Shown: one piece after another, positions 1 to 11,762 of the stretch | How positions within the stretch are numbered: the stretch's first letter is position 1 | How the letters are laid out: each line of letters opens with the position of its first letter | Assembly (NCBI GenBank): GCA_949318235.1 | Contig: OX439127.1 | Coordinates: 29,583,953-29,647,952, forward strand | Origin: Ecdyonurus torrentis | Taxonomy: Eukaryota; Arthropoda; Insecta; Ephemeroptera; Heptageniidae | DNA length: 64,000 bases | Direction: 5' to 3' | Notes under the pieces: generated by a model | Told to the model about the DNA's origin: nothing | Seen by the model: only the letters and a program-made list of their open reading frames with translations | Database searches by the model: none | Made by a program: the position numbers and the translations under genes

Positions 1-719
1 ACAAACAATTCTGATATAAAATGTAATTGTTTTGTTTATGTACTATTTAATTGTGTATGTACCTTTGTAAAGTGTGTATATTATATTATGTATATCATGT
101 ATTGAAAAATTATTACAGAAAGAAGCATTTTCAAAGTAGAGAGAGAGAGAGAGAGAAAGAAATTATTTTATCATTTTGGTTTACACAAAATTCAGGCATA
201 CAAAGTGAATAATATGTTGCTATAATATGCTGGCTATTGCCTAACAATTTATTCTTGTTTTGTCAGTAATGAGTTTTCTATCTCTCTTTTTTCTTTTTTA
301 ATACTATACAATGTTGGGAAGAATTAGCTGTAATCTGATGAAATATTTGATTATTATTTAAAAATATTTTATTTACTTTTTTATGTAAAGAAAAAAAAAA
401 TGTTAAGTATGTTTTAAACTTATGTTAAGTGAATATTTTTGTGTTCATTTTCTCTTCTTTTAATTGTTTCAATACTATTTTTATTACCTATAATGGTTAT
501 ATGATTATTTTAAAAAACGATATTAGTTTTCTAATTAAATGTGTAGAATATGTCATACTTTTTGACCCTATATTGACACATCAACTTACTCCCTAAAATT
601 GTGTATAAAGTAGTTAAGCAGCAGTATTAAAAAAATCCATACTTGTACCTATGCATGTTTACAAGTTTTTTGATGTAGCGATGCTTAAGTATTATGTAAC
701 CCTACATTTTACACACACA

Positions 720-743
720 TATATATACACACACACACACACA

Positions 744-823
<80 letters not shown>
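720..823. repeat. (CA)n then (TA)n microsatellite
   Basis: About 18 nt of CA repeat run directly into about 78 nt of uninterrupted TA repeat. Confidence 0.95.
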
Positions 824-828
<5 letters not shown>

Positions 829-1260
829 GTCATTTGGGTTCAACAAAATGGATGTTTATAATAAAAGTTACAAATATTGAAAGTATATGAAAATAATAAT
901 AATAATAAATATAAAGTATAACTACTATTAATAATAATAATAATGATGAAAAAAAATATATATATATACACGCATATATGTCGCAGCTACATTTGAAATA
1001 ACTTAAAATTTTATGGTTTGTACACTTGATCTAAAGCTTAATATGTTCAAGTGACAAATATAAGATTTAGTGTATTCATTGTCTTAAGTGTTTGCATTGA
1101 TATCTTAATGTGTTTACAGGCCTCCATTGTTGGACATTTTCATGAAAAGCATTGACAAGAAAGTGCATGAAAGTTCCTCTTGCATGATTTATTCTGTCTG
1201 TTTTATTTAGTCCTATTATAAAAATTTAATTGCCAAAATTTTATTATTTATTTGTTCTTG

Positions 1261-1263
<3 letters not shown>

Positions 1264-1356
<93 letters not shown>

Positions 1357-1366
1357 TATATATATT
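1264..1366. repeat. (TA)n microsatellite with a CA interruption
   Basis: A long TA run with a short CACACACA block near 1348-1356. The Tyr-Ile reading frame across it is an artefact of the repeat. Confidence 0.95.
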
Positions 1367-2351
1367 AAATTCACATTATTATTTATCCATGCAAATTGAA
1401 GCAAAATTGAAGCAGTAGGCCTTGCTGAAAACTTTGCTGCTCTCTTAAAAACACAATTACATATTGTACTTCCGTGTCAAAAAAGTGTATCCATACTTTC
1501 CTAGATTTGTGTCTGGCCAAGCATCTTCACTTGGTGCGCAGCGCTGTAACTGGACTAGTAACCATTTACTTAACATTGCAGATGCTCCACAGCGGAAAGT
1601 GGAAATGCTTGGCTTGTCGCAAAACTGGAAAGTGTAGATGCTCTCTTTTGACTCGGAAGCATCAATATATGTCTATTGACTTGATTTTACTGTCTTCAAA
1701 GCAAGCTATTTAAAGTATCTAAATTTTTATTTCAGATAACTAATGTGCAATGAAATGGAGTTTTTTTTTTAATACATATATTCATACCTACATATGCTCT
1801 AAAAATACCACTTTTGTGTATTCTTTGCTGAGGAATAAGGAAGTTTCAATGTTCTGCAACTTCTTCTTGTTCTTTTTTATTATTATTATTTTTTTATTTT
1901 TTTTACACCTGCAACAAATATTTTTATGTTTTGTTTTATAACATTGATTATTTCTTAAAACCATTTGTTTACCCTTTTTTGTTTCCGTATTTTATTTCTC
2001 ATATTTTTGTTTTCAGCTTTCCCACTTTTTTAATGGATGTATGTGTGTTATTTTATCATTATTAATGGATGTATTGAATGCATGCATATATGTTCCTATA
2101 TTTATTATAGTATATCCTGACCACTTAAAAACTATCAGCCCCATGCATTAACAATTTCTTCCTTGTAGTAAGAAGAGCCAGGAATATACAACTAAAAGCT
2201 TATTATGTGTACCAACATTTTATACAAAAATAATGTGCATGATACTTGGAAATTGTGTCAGTTAAATTAGATTATAAAAAGACCAAATGTTTTTCTCAAT
2301 TGCATTTTTTTTTAATGTGTTATCTATTTTGATCACAATATTATTATATAT

Positions 2352-2546
2352 ATCGATGTTTACCCGTTGAAGTGAACGAACTACACTTTACGAATTTCAC
2401 TCAAAATGAACAATCTATGTTTGTCGCTTCTCCGTGTTTTAACAGCAGAACTAGATGGGGGAACTTGGAAGTTGTAAAGTTTAGATTGGTCATTTGAACA
2501 AAATTTGTAAAGTGTAGTTCGTTCACTTCGAGGGGTAAGCATTGAT
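2352..2546. mobile_element. Short inverted-repeat element, family 1, copy 1
   Basis: The ends are inverted copies of one another: GAACGAACTACACTTTAC near the left and GTAAAGTGTAGTTCGTTC near the right, with outer TTTACCC and GGGTAAGC. A diverged copy lies at 14655-14828. There is no coding capacity. It abuts a TA microsatellite on its right. Confidence 0.75.
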
Positions 2547-2554
2547 TTGTATAT

Positions 2555-2558
<4 letters not shown>

Positions 2559-2625
<67 letters not shown>

Positions 2626-2781
2626 TCGTGGTTCCGCTATAATGTCCGATGTCCATTTGACCTTGAAAAATATTTTTTGCTGCAAATGACCTGAAATGGG
2701 AAAATCCAAAATTTGGGGTCGATTAGACGATTTTTATTTTTCAAGGTCATTTGGACATCGGACATTATAGCGGAACCACGA

Positions 2782-2872
<91 letters not shown>
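2559..2872. repeat. (TA)n microsatellite split by a palindromic element
   Basis: TA repeats run from 2559 to about 2622 and resume from about 2783 to 2872. The gap is exactly a 158-bp inverted-repeat element, listed separately. Confidence 0.9.
2625..2782. mobile_element. Palindromic element inside a TA microsatellite
   Basis: Long terminal inverted repeats start GTCGTGGTTCCGCTATAATG at the left and end in the exact reverse complement at the right. The match continues through GTCCGATGTCCA and AAGGTCAT. It is non-coding and consistent with a TA-targeting element that landed in a TA repeat. Confidence 0.8.
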
Positions 2873-2877
<5 letters not shown>

Positions 2878-4784
2878 GTGGTTTATTTTATTTGGTGACC
2901 ATAATCTAACATTTTTCTTTCATGCGACTTATAATTTTCCTTGTTTTTTTTTCTTTTTTTTTTTCTTTTTTTTTTCTTCTTTTTCAGATATGTACAATAT
3001 GTAACAAGACTTATGTTTTATGAGTTCATCACAGAAATAGTAATTACTGATGCTATTGAAAATCATAGATAAGAAAATACCTGGCCAGCAAGAATACTAC
3101 ATGCAGCATCCTAAATTTAGCGATGCAACCTTTTTTATTTGAAAACATTGTTATTAATGTAAAATGTAAAACAAGCCTAACTTTAAAATGAAACATGAAG
3201 TGTTTGTATGAATTTTTCTTTTGATGTATTCATGCAGTATATCTTTAAAATTTTGATGTATGTTATCTATTTTAATTAGTATTTTCTCAATACTGAAATT
3301 TCACACAAAATAATATACATCTACGTATGCATTTTGCATTAACACTTGTGACTTTTAGTACATTTAAAGCGACTGTCAAACCAAACCACATACCCTTCTT
3401 ATTTAATAAACACAAAATGGGATTTTCAAAACTACAATTATTTTGAACTAAAACCCTTTTGTGACATCTTAAACAAATAAAGAAATTGTCAACGTATGCA
3501 ACCTGCACATTTTTTTCTATTTTATGCTGACCATTATGACGTCAGAATTGTTAAAAATTTGTGCATTTTGCCAACTTAACTGTTTGAACTTTCTTGCACT
3601 AGTGAAAATTAACAATGCTTTTAGGTGTGCCATTTTGTGACAAATGAATTTAAAGGGCATGTTGTTTGGTCTGTATAGTATCTTTAAATTGTAATATATG
3701 TTTCACAAGAGATTCAGAAAATATACAATAAAATCACTGAAAGATTTAATTGTTCAAGTAAAAATAGAAAATTTGTGATTTTGACTTACTTAAAAATCAC
3801 TGCTGTTTCAGTAATTTGTCATTCCTGAGGAACATGCAGGAAATTTCACTTTTCTTAATCTCTTAAGAATTTATTATTAAAGCTGTTATTATAACTATTT
3901 CTATGATTACCATAAATGTATAGTCTATATTGATTTTTGCAACATTTGACATTATTCTTGAAAGTAATTTTTTGGACAGTAATCTGTTAAAATGTAGAAT
4001 ATTTATCCAATTAAGTTGAGATAAGTTAAAGTGTGAACAATTAACACAACTTTTATTTTGATTAGAAAGCACTTAAAATTTAGTGTATGTTATCTTTTTT
4101 TTTTTTTAATTATTATTGTCTCAATACTAAAATTTGACATTATTTCAATGTATCAATGTACACAACATAACTTTTTTGTTGGAAACTATAATTTGTAATA
4201 AAGTAGATGACTCACACAATGAACATAATATGTGTATTAAAAATGTTAAAAGCAAAATTTTTAGTAATCCTTGAAAGCATTGCCTAATTATTTAAGAGAT
4301 GTGTCTAAATTATTGGGCCTGTTATAATTATAAATTAGTGTATTTCATTATTGTGACATAATAATAGTGATAATTGCATTACATTCTATGTTGTTATTAT
4401 TTAACAGTGATTAAAACACCTAAACCTTTCTTGTAAGCTGATAATTTTTATATATCAAGGGCTACACTGCTTTTTGGTACTTGTGCAAGTGGCAAGTGCA
4501 CTTTTGAAATGTGTCTTCTCCTAGCTCCTTAATTACTATAGAAACATTCACATTATTTACTACACCTGCTATTAGTATACATGAGTACTGTATACTAGGC
4601 CTATGAAGATGTTTCAATAGTAGGTTAGGTTAGTATCTACTCATGATAGTTCGGGCAAGCTATAATATCTTGACTTCAATTTCTTCGTCTTTTAAATGTA
4701 TAGTCTCACCATATGAAATGTTTTAAAAATTATACATTTTTAGAATTTCATTTAAGGAAAAAACCATTCCTATTGGGATGAATA
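2873..4784. other. Intergenic AT-rich DNA
   Basis: No supported gene. A polypyrimidine tract with CAG at about 2950-2988 precedes a short frame (ICTICNKTYVL then stop), which is too little to call an exon. A diverged TTAA-flanked element at 3368-3683 is listed separately. Two and a half copies of TTAGG-like sequence near 4621 are too few to be telomeric. Confidence 0.5.
3368..3683. mobile_element. TTAA-flanked element, family B, diverged copy
   Basis: It is flanked by TTAA at 3364-3367 and 3684-3687. The interior shares blocks such as ATAAACACAAAATGGGAT and ATGACGTCA with the copies at 25956-26290 and 38768-39100. The ends read TTAAAG inward from both sides. It is older than the other two copies. 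Confidence 0.6.
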
Positions 4785-4788
4785 TTAA

Positions 4789-5134
4789 AGGCTAGAAATA
4801 CCAGTCAGGGCGCCTTACCATGGTAGAAGTTCTATGGAGAGGTCTCGTATGGCACAGACTTATAAAGTTTGTTTAATACAGAGCTTTCGTCATAGTAATG
4901 ACATTTTCAATCAAATATAAGAGAGATTTACTTAAGCACTTAAGCAAATCAGAGTGCAAGACTATATACACACCACTCTTTATGGTAAATCTCTACTATG
5001 ATTGAAAAATGTTGTACAATGACGAAAGCTCTCTGCTATACAAACAACATAACTGTCATGTGAGACCTCGACCTTCTCCCTTCTCCATAGAATTTGTACT
5101 GAGTTAACACCTTTGCTGGTATTTCTATATCTCT
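4789..5134. mobile_element. TTAA-flanked foldback element, family C
   Basis: TTAA lies at 4785-4788 and 5135-5138. Inverted ends share TAGAAATACCAG and TTCTATGGAGA, and inner arms share ACTTTATAAG/AGCTCT-type blocks. The element is 346 bp and non-coding. It is a piggyBac-like MITE by target site only; no transposase is present. Confidence 0.65.
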
Positions 5135-5262
5135 TTAATTTTTACTTTTGCTTTTCCCATGACCCCTCATGATGTTGCTAATATATACTTTTTGAATCTA
5201 ATCGCACTGAAATATAAGACAAAAAAATAATAATAAAATGCTTTAGTCAAATTAAGGCTATT

Positions 5263-5288
5263 TTTTTTGAAGCTATTTTATATAGCTT

Positions 5289-5330
<42 letters not shown>

Positions 5331-5342
5331 CCGCGGCCGCGG
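5263..5342. repeat. Hairpin, poly(A) and GC-rich palindrome
   Basis: An inverted repeat (eight T, GAAGCTAT, then ATAGCTTC and A's) leads into about 41 A's at 5288-5328. CCGCGGCCGCGG follows at once (5331-5342) and contains a NotI-type GCGGCCGC. Such a GC block is exceptional in this sequence. Confidence 0.7.
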
Positions 5343-5559
5343 TTTGCTTAGAATTTGAGTTAAAATATCGCATTAGATTATTTTTTGCTTTATTGAAAAA
5401 TGGGTTGTCATGTCATAATTTATCGAAATATATTTAATATATGCATGGGCAAACCATTTTTTCTATCAACAGTAGCAGGATTTATTATATGTCGATGTCG
5501 AATATAAAAAAATATATAATATAACTTTTTATAAAATTATAGTTTTTTCTTTCCTGTAC

Positions 5560-6309
5560 ATTTTAACGCAGGCGATCAGGTAGGGTTAATTAACTTTATA
5601 TTCATTATGACATTATCCTTCCACTATAAACCACTACAACCGTGACTAAGCTTATATCGTCACATTACAACGTGAGTATCAGTTGGCTCAATCGTCACAA
5701 CTATAACGTATTCCCGGTATTCCTAAAACAAGATTTAATTTAAATGATTATGACTGAAATTCACAGGATACACTCAAATTTATGCGCGTTAATCTTCGCC
5801 ACGCGCGCACGCAGATCGAGATCACCGGAGATCACTATTCAAGATCACTAGACTGGAGGTAGTGCATTCGAGAGGGATATGCTATGTAAAACAATAGCCG
5901 CGACATTTAAATTCTCGTTTATGATTGGTCGATTCTCGCCAGTGAAATCCAACTTAGCATTTGATTGGTTTATATTCAAGAGGTGAACTATTGTTTGTGT
6001 TAATCTTACTCCTGAAATGTTAAGTGATTTTCTTGGCTGGGCCAGGCCAGGAGAGAAAATTATAAACCCAGCTAACTGGCGATAGCAGAATATATAAATA
6101 ATATTATAATAATTATAAGCAAAAGCTAATTGAGTGGACTGCGAGTGTAAAGTGATGGAAACAGCTTTGATCGGACTCTCTTTTGAGAGAGAATTCTTAT
6201 AAATTTCCCAAACGTACGTGACATGAAATATATTTCGGAATATAACAAACAAATTTGCTGTGTGTTTTGAACGATCTGAAGGAAAAATTGTGCAAAGTAC
6301 GAAGTCCAG
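5560..6309 (+). promoter_or_regulatory. Possible promoter and non-coding first exon
   Basis: Base composition rises locally, with CpG-containing blocks at 5800-5830 and two CCAAT-box cores in the GATTGG orientation (about 5924 and 5963). A good donor (CCAG before GTGAGG) follows at 6309/6310. The next acceptor that makes sense is at 11693, just before the start codon of the proline-rich gene, whose first coding exon already begins with untranslated sequence. I infer that this may be that gene's first exon; nothing in the sequence proves transcription. Confidence 0.3.
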
Positions 6310-7345
6310 GTGAGGCATAAAGGTTCATATACATACAGTACATGCGTATATACATACATAATGTGCTACATAACAGTCACATAAGCAGGCCAAATCCCAT
6401 ACCTATACACGTCCTTTTGAAAGAACAATATTGCCCACATTTAATGAGGTAAGCTTGGTCACTTTTTTTTGCGTTATGTTTAAATGGACCAAGTTGTATG
6501 TATGTATTTACTTTCCAGTGTGTTCACATTTTATATAATATAATACATACATACGCATATTTTACTTGCGATTTTGTTAGAGCTGTCAGTTACGGTAATA
6601 AAAACGTAGGTGATTAACTAATGTTGTGTTAATCACATTGAGTTTTTTGTGTACGTAATTATGTATGTATACAGTATGTACATATATGTATAATTTTTTA
6701 TTATTTGATCAAAATAATATGCATTCTTATGAAGCCAAGTTAACAATTTTAATTAAAACAAACTCAATGTGAACACGGCATAAGTAATACATACAAATAT
6801 TTATATAGACAAAATAAAATCTTAACCATAACATACATATATTTATGTATGTATGTACGTACCAATATAATGTACCAGATCCAAATGAAAAAGCTACGTT
6901 GCATAAGGCGTTTGAGAATATCGGATATGCGGCTGCATTTTCATTTTTGGGATTCGGTACATTTATCTTAAATATATCAGGCCAGATTGCGTTATTTGTC
7001 AAATGTATGTATGTACATGTAATCTTTTAACCTCTAATATAACATTAACGCTGCGGAAAGATTTATTTGGTAGGATATTGTTCATATTGTATAGTACAGA
7101 GATTTATTTATAGATAACTTACTGTCTCTGTATCGGTATATACATATACCTACATTTCTATCACATTTCTAGTGGAGCCTTGCCTACATAGCCAGCTCCT
7201 CATTTCTTTCATTTTTATGGGAACCCCTTATTGTTCGTCTGTAGTATGTACTGTATGTACATATGTATAATAAATTCATAACGGTACTTATATTTGCTTG
7301 TCAATTTTTAAGATATTATAAATTTGATTTGTGTTTATAAAATAC
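6310..7345. other. Non-coding AT-rich spacer
   Basis: No gene seen. It holds many ATACATAC/GTATGTAT stretches and a small palindrome at 6859-6953 (GTACCAGATCCAAATGAAAA at the left, an inverted imperfect copy at the right) that is open in frame on both strands. Confidence 0.45.
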
Positions 7346-7452
7346 AGTCAACCAGGTTGAAATTGAACACTTGTTTATTTTAACTTTATAAACCCTTGTT
7401 TCTCAACAGTGGGTTATGCCACTAACTTAAAAAAAATTGTGTGCATAGTGCA

Positions 7453-8523
7453 TATTCGACAAAATCAAATAGTAACCTCGTATCTTAGATTTTGATGTTT
7501 TCAAGTTTACAGTAGCACTGTAGCTCAGAAAAAAATTACAAAAAAATAACTTTTATTTTATCCTAAGGCACATGTATTGCACATTACTTCAGCTCAGTTT
7601 CAAATTTTGCCAGCTGATGGTGTCTTTGTAATTAACTAATTAGTAACAAAAAACGACTTTTTTTGTGTAATTTTGAAAACAATGATTTGAAAAGTGCATT
7701 TCCTCTGAAAGTACATAAGATAAAAATTTCAAATTCAAACAACCAATAAAGGAAATATTAATTATTCATGCCATGCATACAAAAAAAAATTGCAACCAAC
7801 CCCTTTGCCAAAATATGCAAAAAACGTAACTTTGAAACTACAAGGGTTTAGAAGCTGAAAATCAGTTTAGAGCCATAAATTTGTATTGGTAAAATGATTT
7901 GATACGTTAATTGAAATAACCTAAAAATAACCCCAAATTATGATGTAAAATTCTTGAGAGCGCCTAATAAATGCAGCCCGCAGCACAATCAGCCTGTAAA
8001 ATGCAACCCGGAGTACATATACTTTTTAAATAAATATATATTTCCTCGCACAAATAACTGAACAAAATAATTTAAATGGTTTCATATTACCAATACACAA
8101 TTCAACCCCTAAAGTGATTTTCAGCTTTAAAACCCTTGTAGTTACAAAGTTACGTTTTTTGCATTTTTTGGCAAAGGGGTTGGTTGCAATTTTTATTGAA
8201 TGCATGGCATGAATAATCAATATTTTCTTTATTGGTTGTTTGAATTTGAAATTTTTATCTCATGTACTTTCAGAGGAAATGCACTTTTCAAATCATTGTT
8301 TTCCAAATTACACAAAAAAAGTAGTTTTTTGTTACTAATTAGTTAATTACAAAGACACCATCAGCTGGCAAAATTTGAAACTGAGCTGAAGTAATGTGCA
8401 ATACATGTACCTTAAGATAAAATAAAAGTTAATTTTTTGTAATTTTTTTCTGAGCTACAGTGCTACTGTAAACTTGAAAACATCAAAATCTAAGATACGA
8501 GGTTACTATTTGATTTTGTCGAT
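7453..8523. repeat. Foldback with ~410-bp inverted arms
   Basis: The left arm starts CGACAAAATCAAATAGTAAC and runs to about 7870. The right arm, from about 8108 to 8523, is its near-exact reverse complement, ending GATTTTGTCG. The spacer is about 240 bp. Small differences (for example in A-run lengths and single bases) show the arms have begun to diverge. Confidence 0.8.
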
Positions 8524-9295
8524 ATGTCCAAATTTAATTTTTCTGACTTTTTGAGTTCCCTTAGTAATTTGTTGTTCCAGAATAAATTATTTTCCAAGAA
8601 GTGGGAATGTTAACAATAAACAAACACCCTTAAACTTTTTACCCTGGAGGGTGGTGGGGTGAAAGGTAGCATGTGAATGTGGTTGCGTCCTATCAAATAT
8701 AGCTTCCTGGCTATGCATACCAAATTTTATTGCAATTTGGCAAGAGTTCTATTTTTAATAGCCTAATTTATTCTCCGGGGTGAAATTGAACACTTACCCA
8801 GGATGACTTTGAACACATTTCCCATGCTAAGTATAGACATTAAAATTTAATTTAGCTGTATCATTCTGAAATTTTGGCATTTTTTATTTTAAAGGCTGTA
8901 GAATGCAATGAGTACCATAATTATTATCTGACCCTGACCCTTGACCCTTAAGTGACCCTGAAAATGTTTTCCTTGCCACTTAGCAAAGTTTTAACCTCAC
9001 CACTGAATTGCTTGACCTAAAAAACCTACATATCAACTTCTTACTTGCTGAAATATCTCAACCCGTTCCCAGGCTAAGACTATTTTGAAAAAAGGGTCCG
9101 TCCACAGGAAAGGGTCAGGACCCTCTCCTATGAAGTATGATTTTTGACATGTGAAAGACCAAGGTGTCAATTCTTAGGTTTTGAGGGCCTATGAATGCTG
9201 TTGGATTTTCTCTAAAATGAAAATTTAAAGAAGACAGGGTCATTTCAGGGTCAAGGGTACCAGGTAGCCAAAAATTAGGGACACCGCCGCCTTAA

Positions 9296-10356
9296 GGGGC
9301 CGTGTATGTTGGTAATCCCCATAAACAAAGCTCGGGAAATCGTATTTACGCCGTCAAATTGTCAATTTTGTATCTAGAAACTTGAAATTAGAGCATTAAA
9401 TTGTAAATAAAATTCCGCTTTGAGCGGCGTTAACAAATTTTTTTAAAGATATGCAGGAAAAAATATATTAATTTTTCAAATAAGCAAATGAAAATTAATA
9501 GCTGTAGTTAGAATTTTCATAAGTTGGTACTTTGATTTATTTTCAGGTACCTATATCAGGTATAGGTATAGTAAAGTTGCAGTAAAAAGTAAGTGAAAAA
9601 AGAGAGATAAAAGGGATCAATGCTACCTGACAACACGACCCAATTATCTTATGCGTCAATGATTTTGATAACTCGAGAAGTAATTTTCACAGTAAATCAA
9701 ATTTATTTTAGATGTTAGTTTTATTAAAAATCATACATATTTCTTTTTTGATCGAAGTTCTAGCGATATTTTGAACTACCATGATTTAAAAATAATGAGT
9801 AGTATGTAATATTTTTTATTTCAATATATTACTTTAATATGAAGCTATAACTTCGGTCAAAAAAGAAATATGCATGATTTTTAATAAAACTAACATTTAA
9901 AATAAATTTGATTCACTGTGACTGTTACTTCGCAAGTTATCAAAATCAATGATGCGTAAGATAATTGGGTCCCATGTTGTCAGGTAGCAGGTGTAATCTC
10001 TTCTATTAAAAACTGCTCTTTGTTCACTTACTTTTTACTGCACGTTTTGACTTACAAAGGTGCAGCAGTGCTATTGTATTATATACAGTACGCAGACTTA
10101 TTGACGACAGTAAATGTTACCACTAAAATAAATATACAACTTTACTAAAAAATTATCAAAATTTGAAATTAATTATAAAAAAATCTATTGATAATATGAA
10201 AATTTTATCAACAGGCCTCAAAGCGAAATTTTATGCTGATTACAGCATAATAAATTTCAGTCATAATTACATCATATTCAGAGAGAGAGAACGTAAATAC
10301 TAAAAGTCTCTTTTGCATGCTAATCTTACGGAGACTGTTTCAACATACACGGTCCC
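9296..10356. mobile_element. TTAA-flanked piggyBac-like non-autonomous element, family D
   Basis: TTAA lies at 9292-9295 and 10357-10360. Terminal inverted repeats are GGGGCCGTGTATGTTG and, read from the other end, GGGACCGTGTATGTTG. Inner inverted arms (about 9620-9770 and 9850-9990) share ATAATTGGGTC/GACCCAATTAT and AAATTTATTTTA-type blocks. It is 1061 bp with no coding capacity. TTAA duplication with G/C-rich tips is the piggyBac pattern; the assignment rests on that alone. Confidence 0.7.
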
Positions 10357-10826
10357 TTAAGTACTATAACCAAAAATTCAGCTGAAAAATCAAATATTAT
10401 TTTTTTCCCCTATCTTTAACATTGAGTTTTTGCAATTTAGTAAAAAAATTACTAATTAACATCAATCAAGGGTGAAACTATCAAATACCATTCAGACAAT
10501 ATAAATTTTGAAATTAAGTTGCTTGAATAGAAAAATTAACAATTATATGATGTAATACAGTTACATCATATAACAAGACCCCTAGTAATTAAGACCGTGG
10601 TAGTTTAAGGCTCAAAATTTAGCACAAAACCAGTAATAATTTTTAAAACTAGGTGTTCAAAATTTTTTTTTCTCCGAAATGAAATTTTAAATATTGGACT
10701 TGATTTACCTAGTACTAAGTAAGTTACACCACCATAATTTTTTTGTTTTCCTGAAAAAAAAAACTATTGGCTGAGATATGTTAGGCCTATAATATACAAC
10801 CAAAAGCGTTCAACTTTACCCCGGTT

Positions 10827-11693
10827 GCTGCCAGTATACAGCATCTAAGCAAAATAAAAATTATATTAAAAAAAAAAAAAAAAAAAAAAATGGTGGGTGT
10901 GTCCTGTTGCTTAGGCCAATTCAATTATTCAATCGTGGAGGTCCCTGGTCAGTACTTTTTAGCTTGTGTAGCTCATCCTGTGCTTGCCTTTCAACCCATC
11001 ATTTTAGAGGGTCAAGTCTACCCTATTGAGCTTCTGAATCCACCGTGAAGTTCCCTATGTGCCATTCTGTTAATGGTTAATGGGTTATGGCCTTGATAGA
11101 GAGGTATAAAGAAGCGCAGCCTGGGTTAGAATGCACACTCCGTGGGTGTGACATTCTAGGTGTGTCTCATAGACGGTGAATCACTGGAATGATAAACTTA
11201 ATTGTCCACTTACTCCATCTATGGCCTGCCAATACAACTGTGGTGCAGTAATGCATTGTTCAGGGCAAAAGGTATCGTGCAACCTGTCACGTGTACAGGT
11301 TAGGATATGAAGCCTTGCATTGCTTCTTCAAAGTCAGCTTCTGTTGGATGGGCAGGTTGCCACACAATGTAAGAAAGTGTGGTAGCTTTCAAATTCAAAA
11401 TATATTTATTCATTTCTTTCATCCTTCAATCACAATACACAACAATGCATATCTGCTTAGGTTATCATAAATAAAAATTCACAATTAGAAATGATAGTCA
11501 ATACAATACAATAATTACACAATAAAAAGGTGTATTTGAGTCCTATAGTAGTTGATCAGAGCTTGCAAAGCTGGAAGTTTGGGCTAGCCTTCACAATGTT
11601 ATGACTGATAGAAACCAAGCCCATAATAAATAATTATAATAGTATGTGTTTTCCCTGCTTCACAGCTGTATTGATATCTAATTTCATTTTCAG
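10827..11693. other. Spacer with a moderately GC-rich unidentified block
   Basis: After a poly(A) run (about 10869-10890), the segment 10891-11400 has clearly higher GC than its surroundings. It has no long frame and looks like a retroelement remnant or an old repeat. I could not identify it. The rest is AT-rich up to the acceptor at 11693. Confidence 0.35.
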
Positions 11694-11762
11694 GTCAGTA
11701 GCAGCTAATTTGTTTGGGAGGAAGTACGATGAATGAAGACAGAGATGAGCATGGCTATCAAG
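11694..11762 (+). CDS. Proline-rich gene, first coding exon
   Basis: The acceptor is TTTTCAG ending at 11693 and the donor is G before GTAAAG at 11763. The coding part starts at 11729 and encodes MNEDRDEHGYQ plus one base. Bases 11694-11728 are untranslated in this frame. In another frame the same bases read VAANLFGRKYDE to a stop that overlaps the ATG, so this exon could alternatively end an upstream frame. Confidence 0.65.

Larger units (their letters stand above)
1..2350. other. Intergenic AT-rich DNA, no secure gene
   Basis: This stretch is AT-rich with two long TA/CA microsatellites. Two short segments look exon-like but are unsupported. One follows an acceptor-like TTTACAG near 1112-1119 and stays open for about 28 codons to a TAG near 1210. 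The other is a 79-codon frame at 1474-1713 with a Cys-rich patch (KCLACRKTGKCRC) and unusually balanced base composition. Neither matches a family I know. They could be terminal exons of a gene that starts before the window. Confidence 0.4.
7346..10826. mobile_element. Nested composite of non-autonomous elements (~3.5 kb)
   Basis: The left end reads CAACCAGGTTGAAATTGAAC and the right end is an imperfect inverted copy (GTTCAACTTTACCCCGGTTG). A third copy of the same end lies inside at about 8777 (GGGGTGAAATTGAACACTTA). The interior contains a 1-kb foldback, inverted TGACCCT/AGGGTCA blocks (8930-8965 and 9235-9260) and a TTAA-flanked element. No transposase frame is visible. A related short element lies at 43339-43526. 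Confidence 0.5.

Noticed and set aside
1474..1713. Cys-rich 79-codon frame as a zinc-finger exon
   Set aside because: Cysteine spacing fits no zinc-finger class I know, and the opposite strand is equally open.
1230..2898. Open frames rich in Tyr-Ile over TA repeats (also at 21179, 31250, 40291, 52887, 55216)
   Set aside because: They are translations of TA microsatellites with no independent coding signal.
4621..4636. TTAGG-like telomeric repeats
   Set aside because: Only two to three units; far too short.
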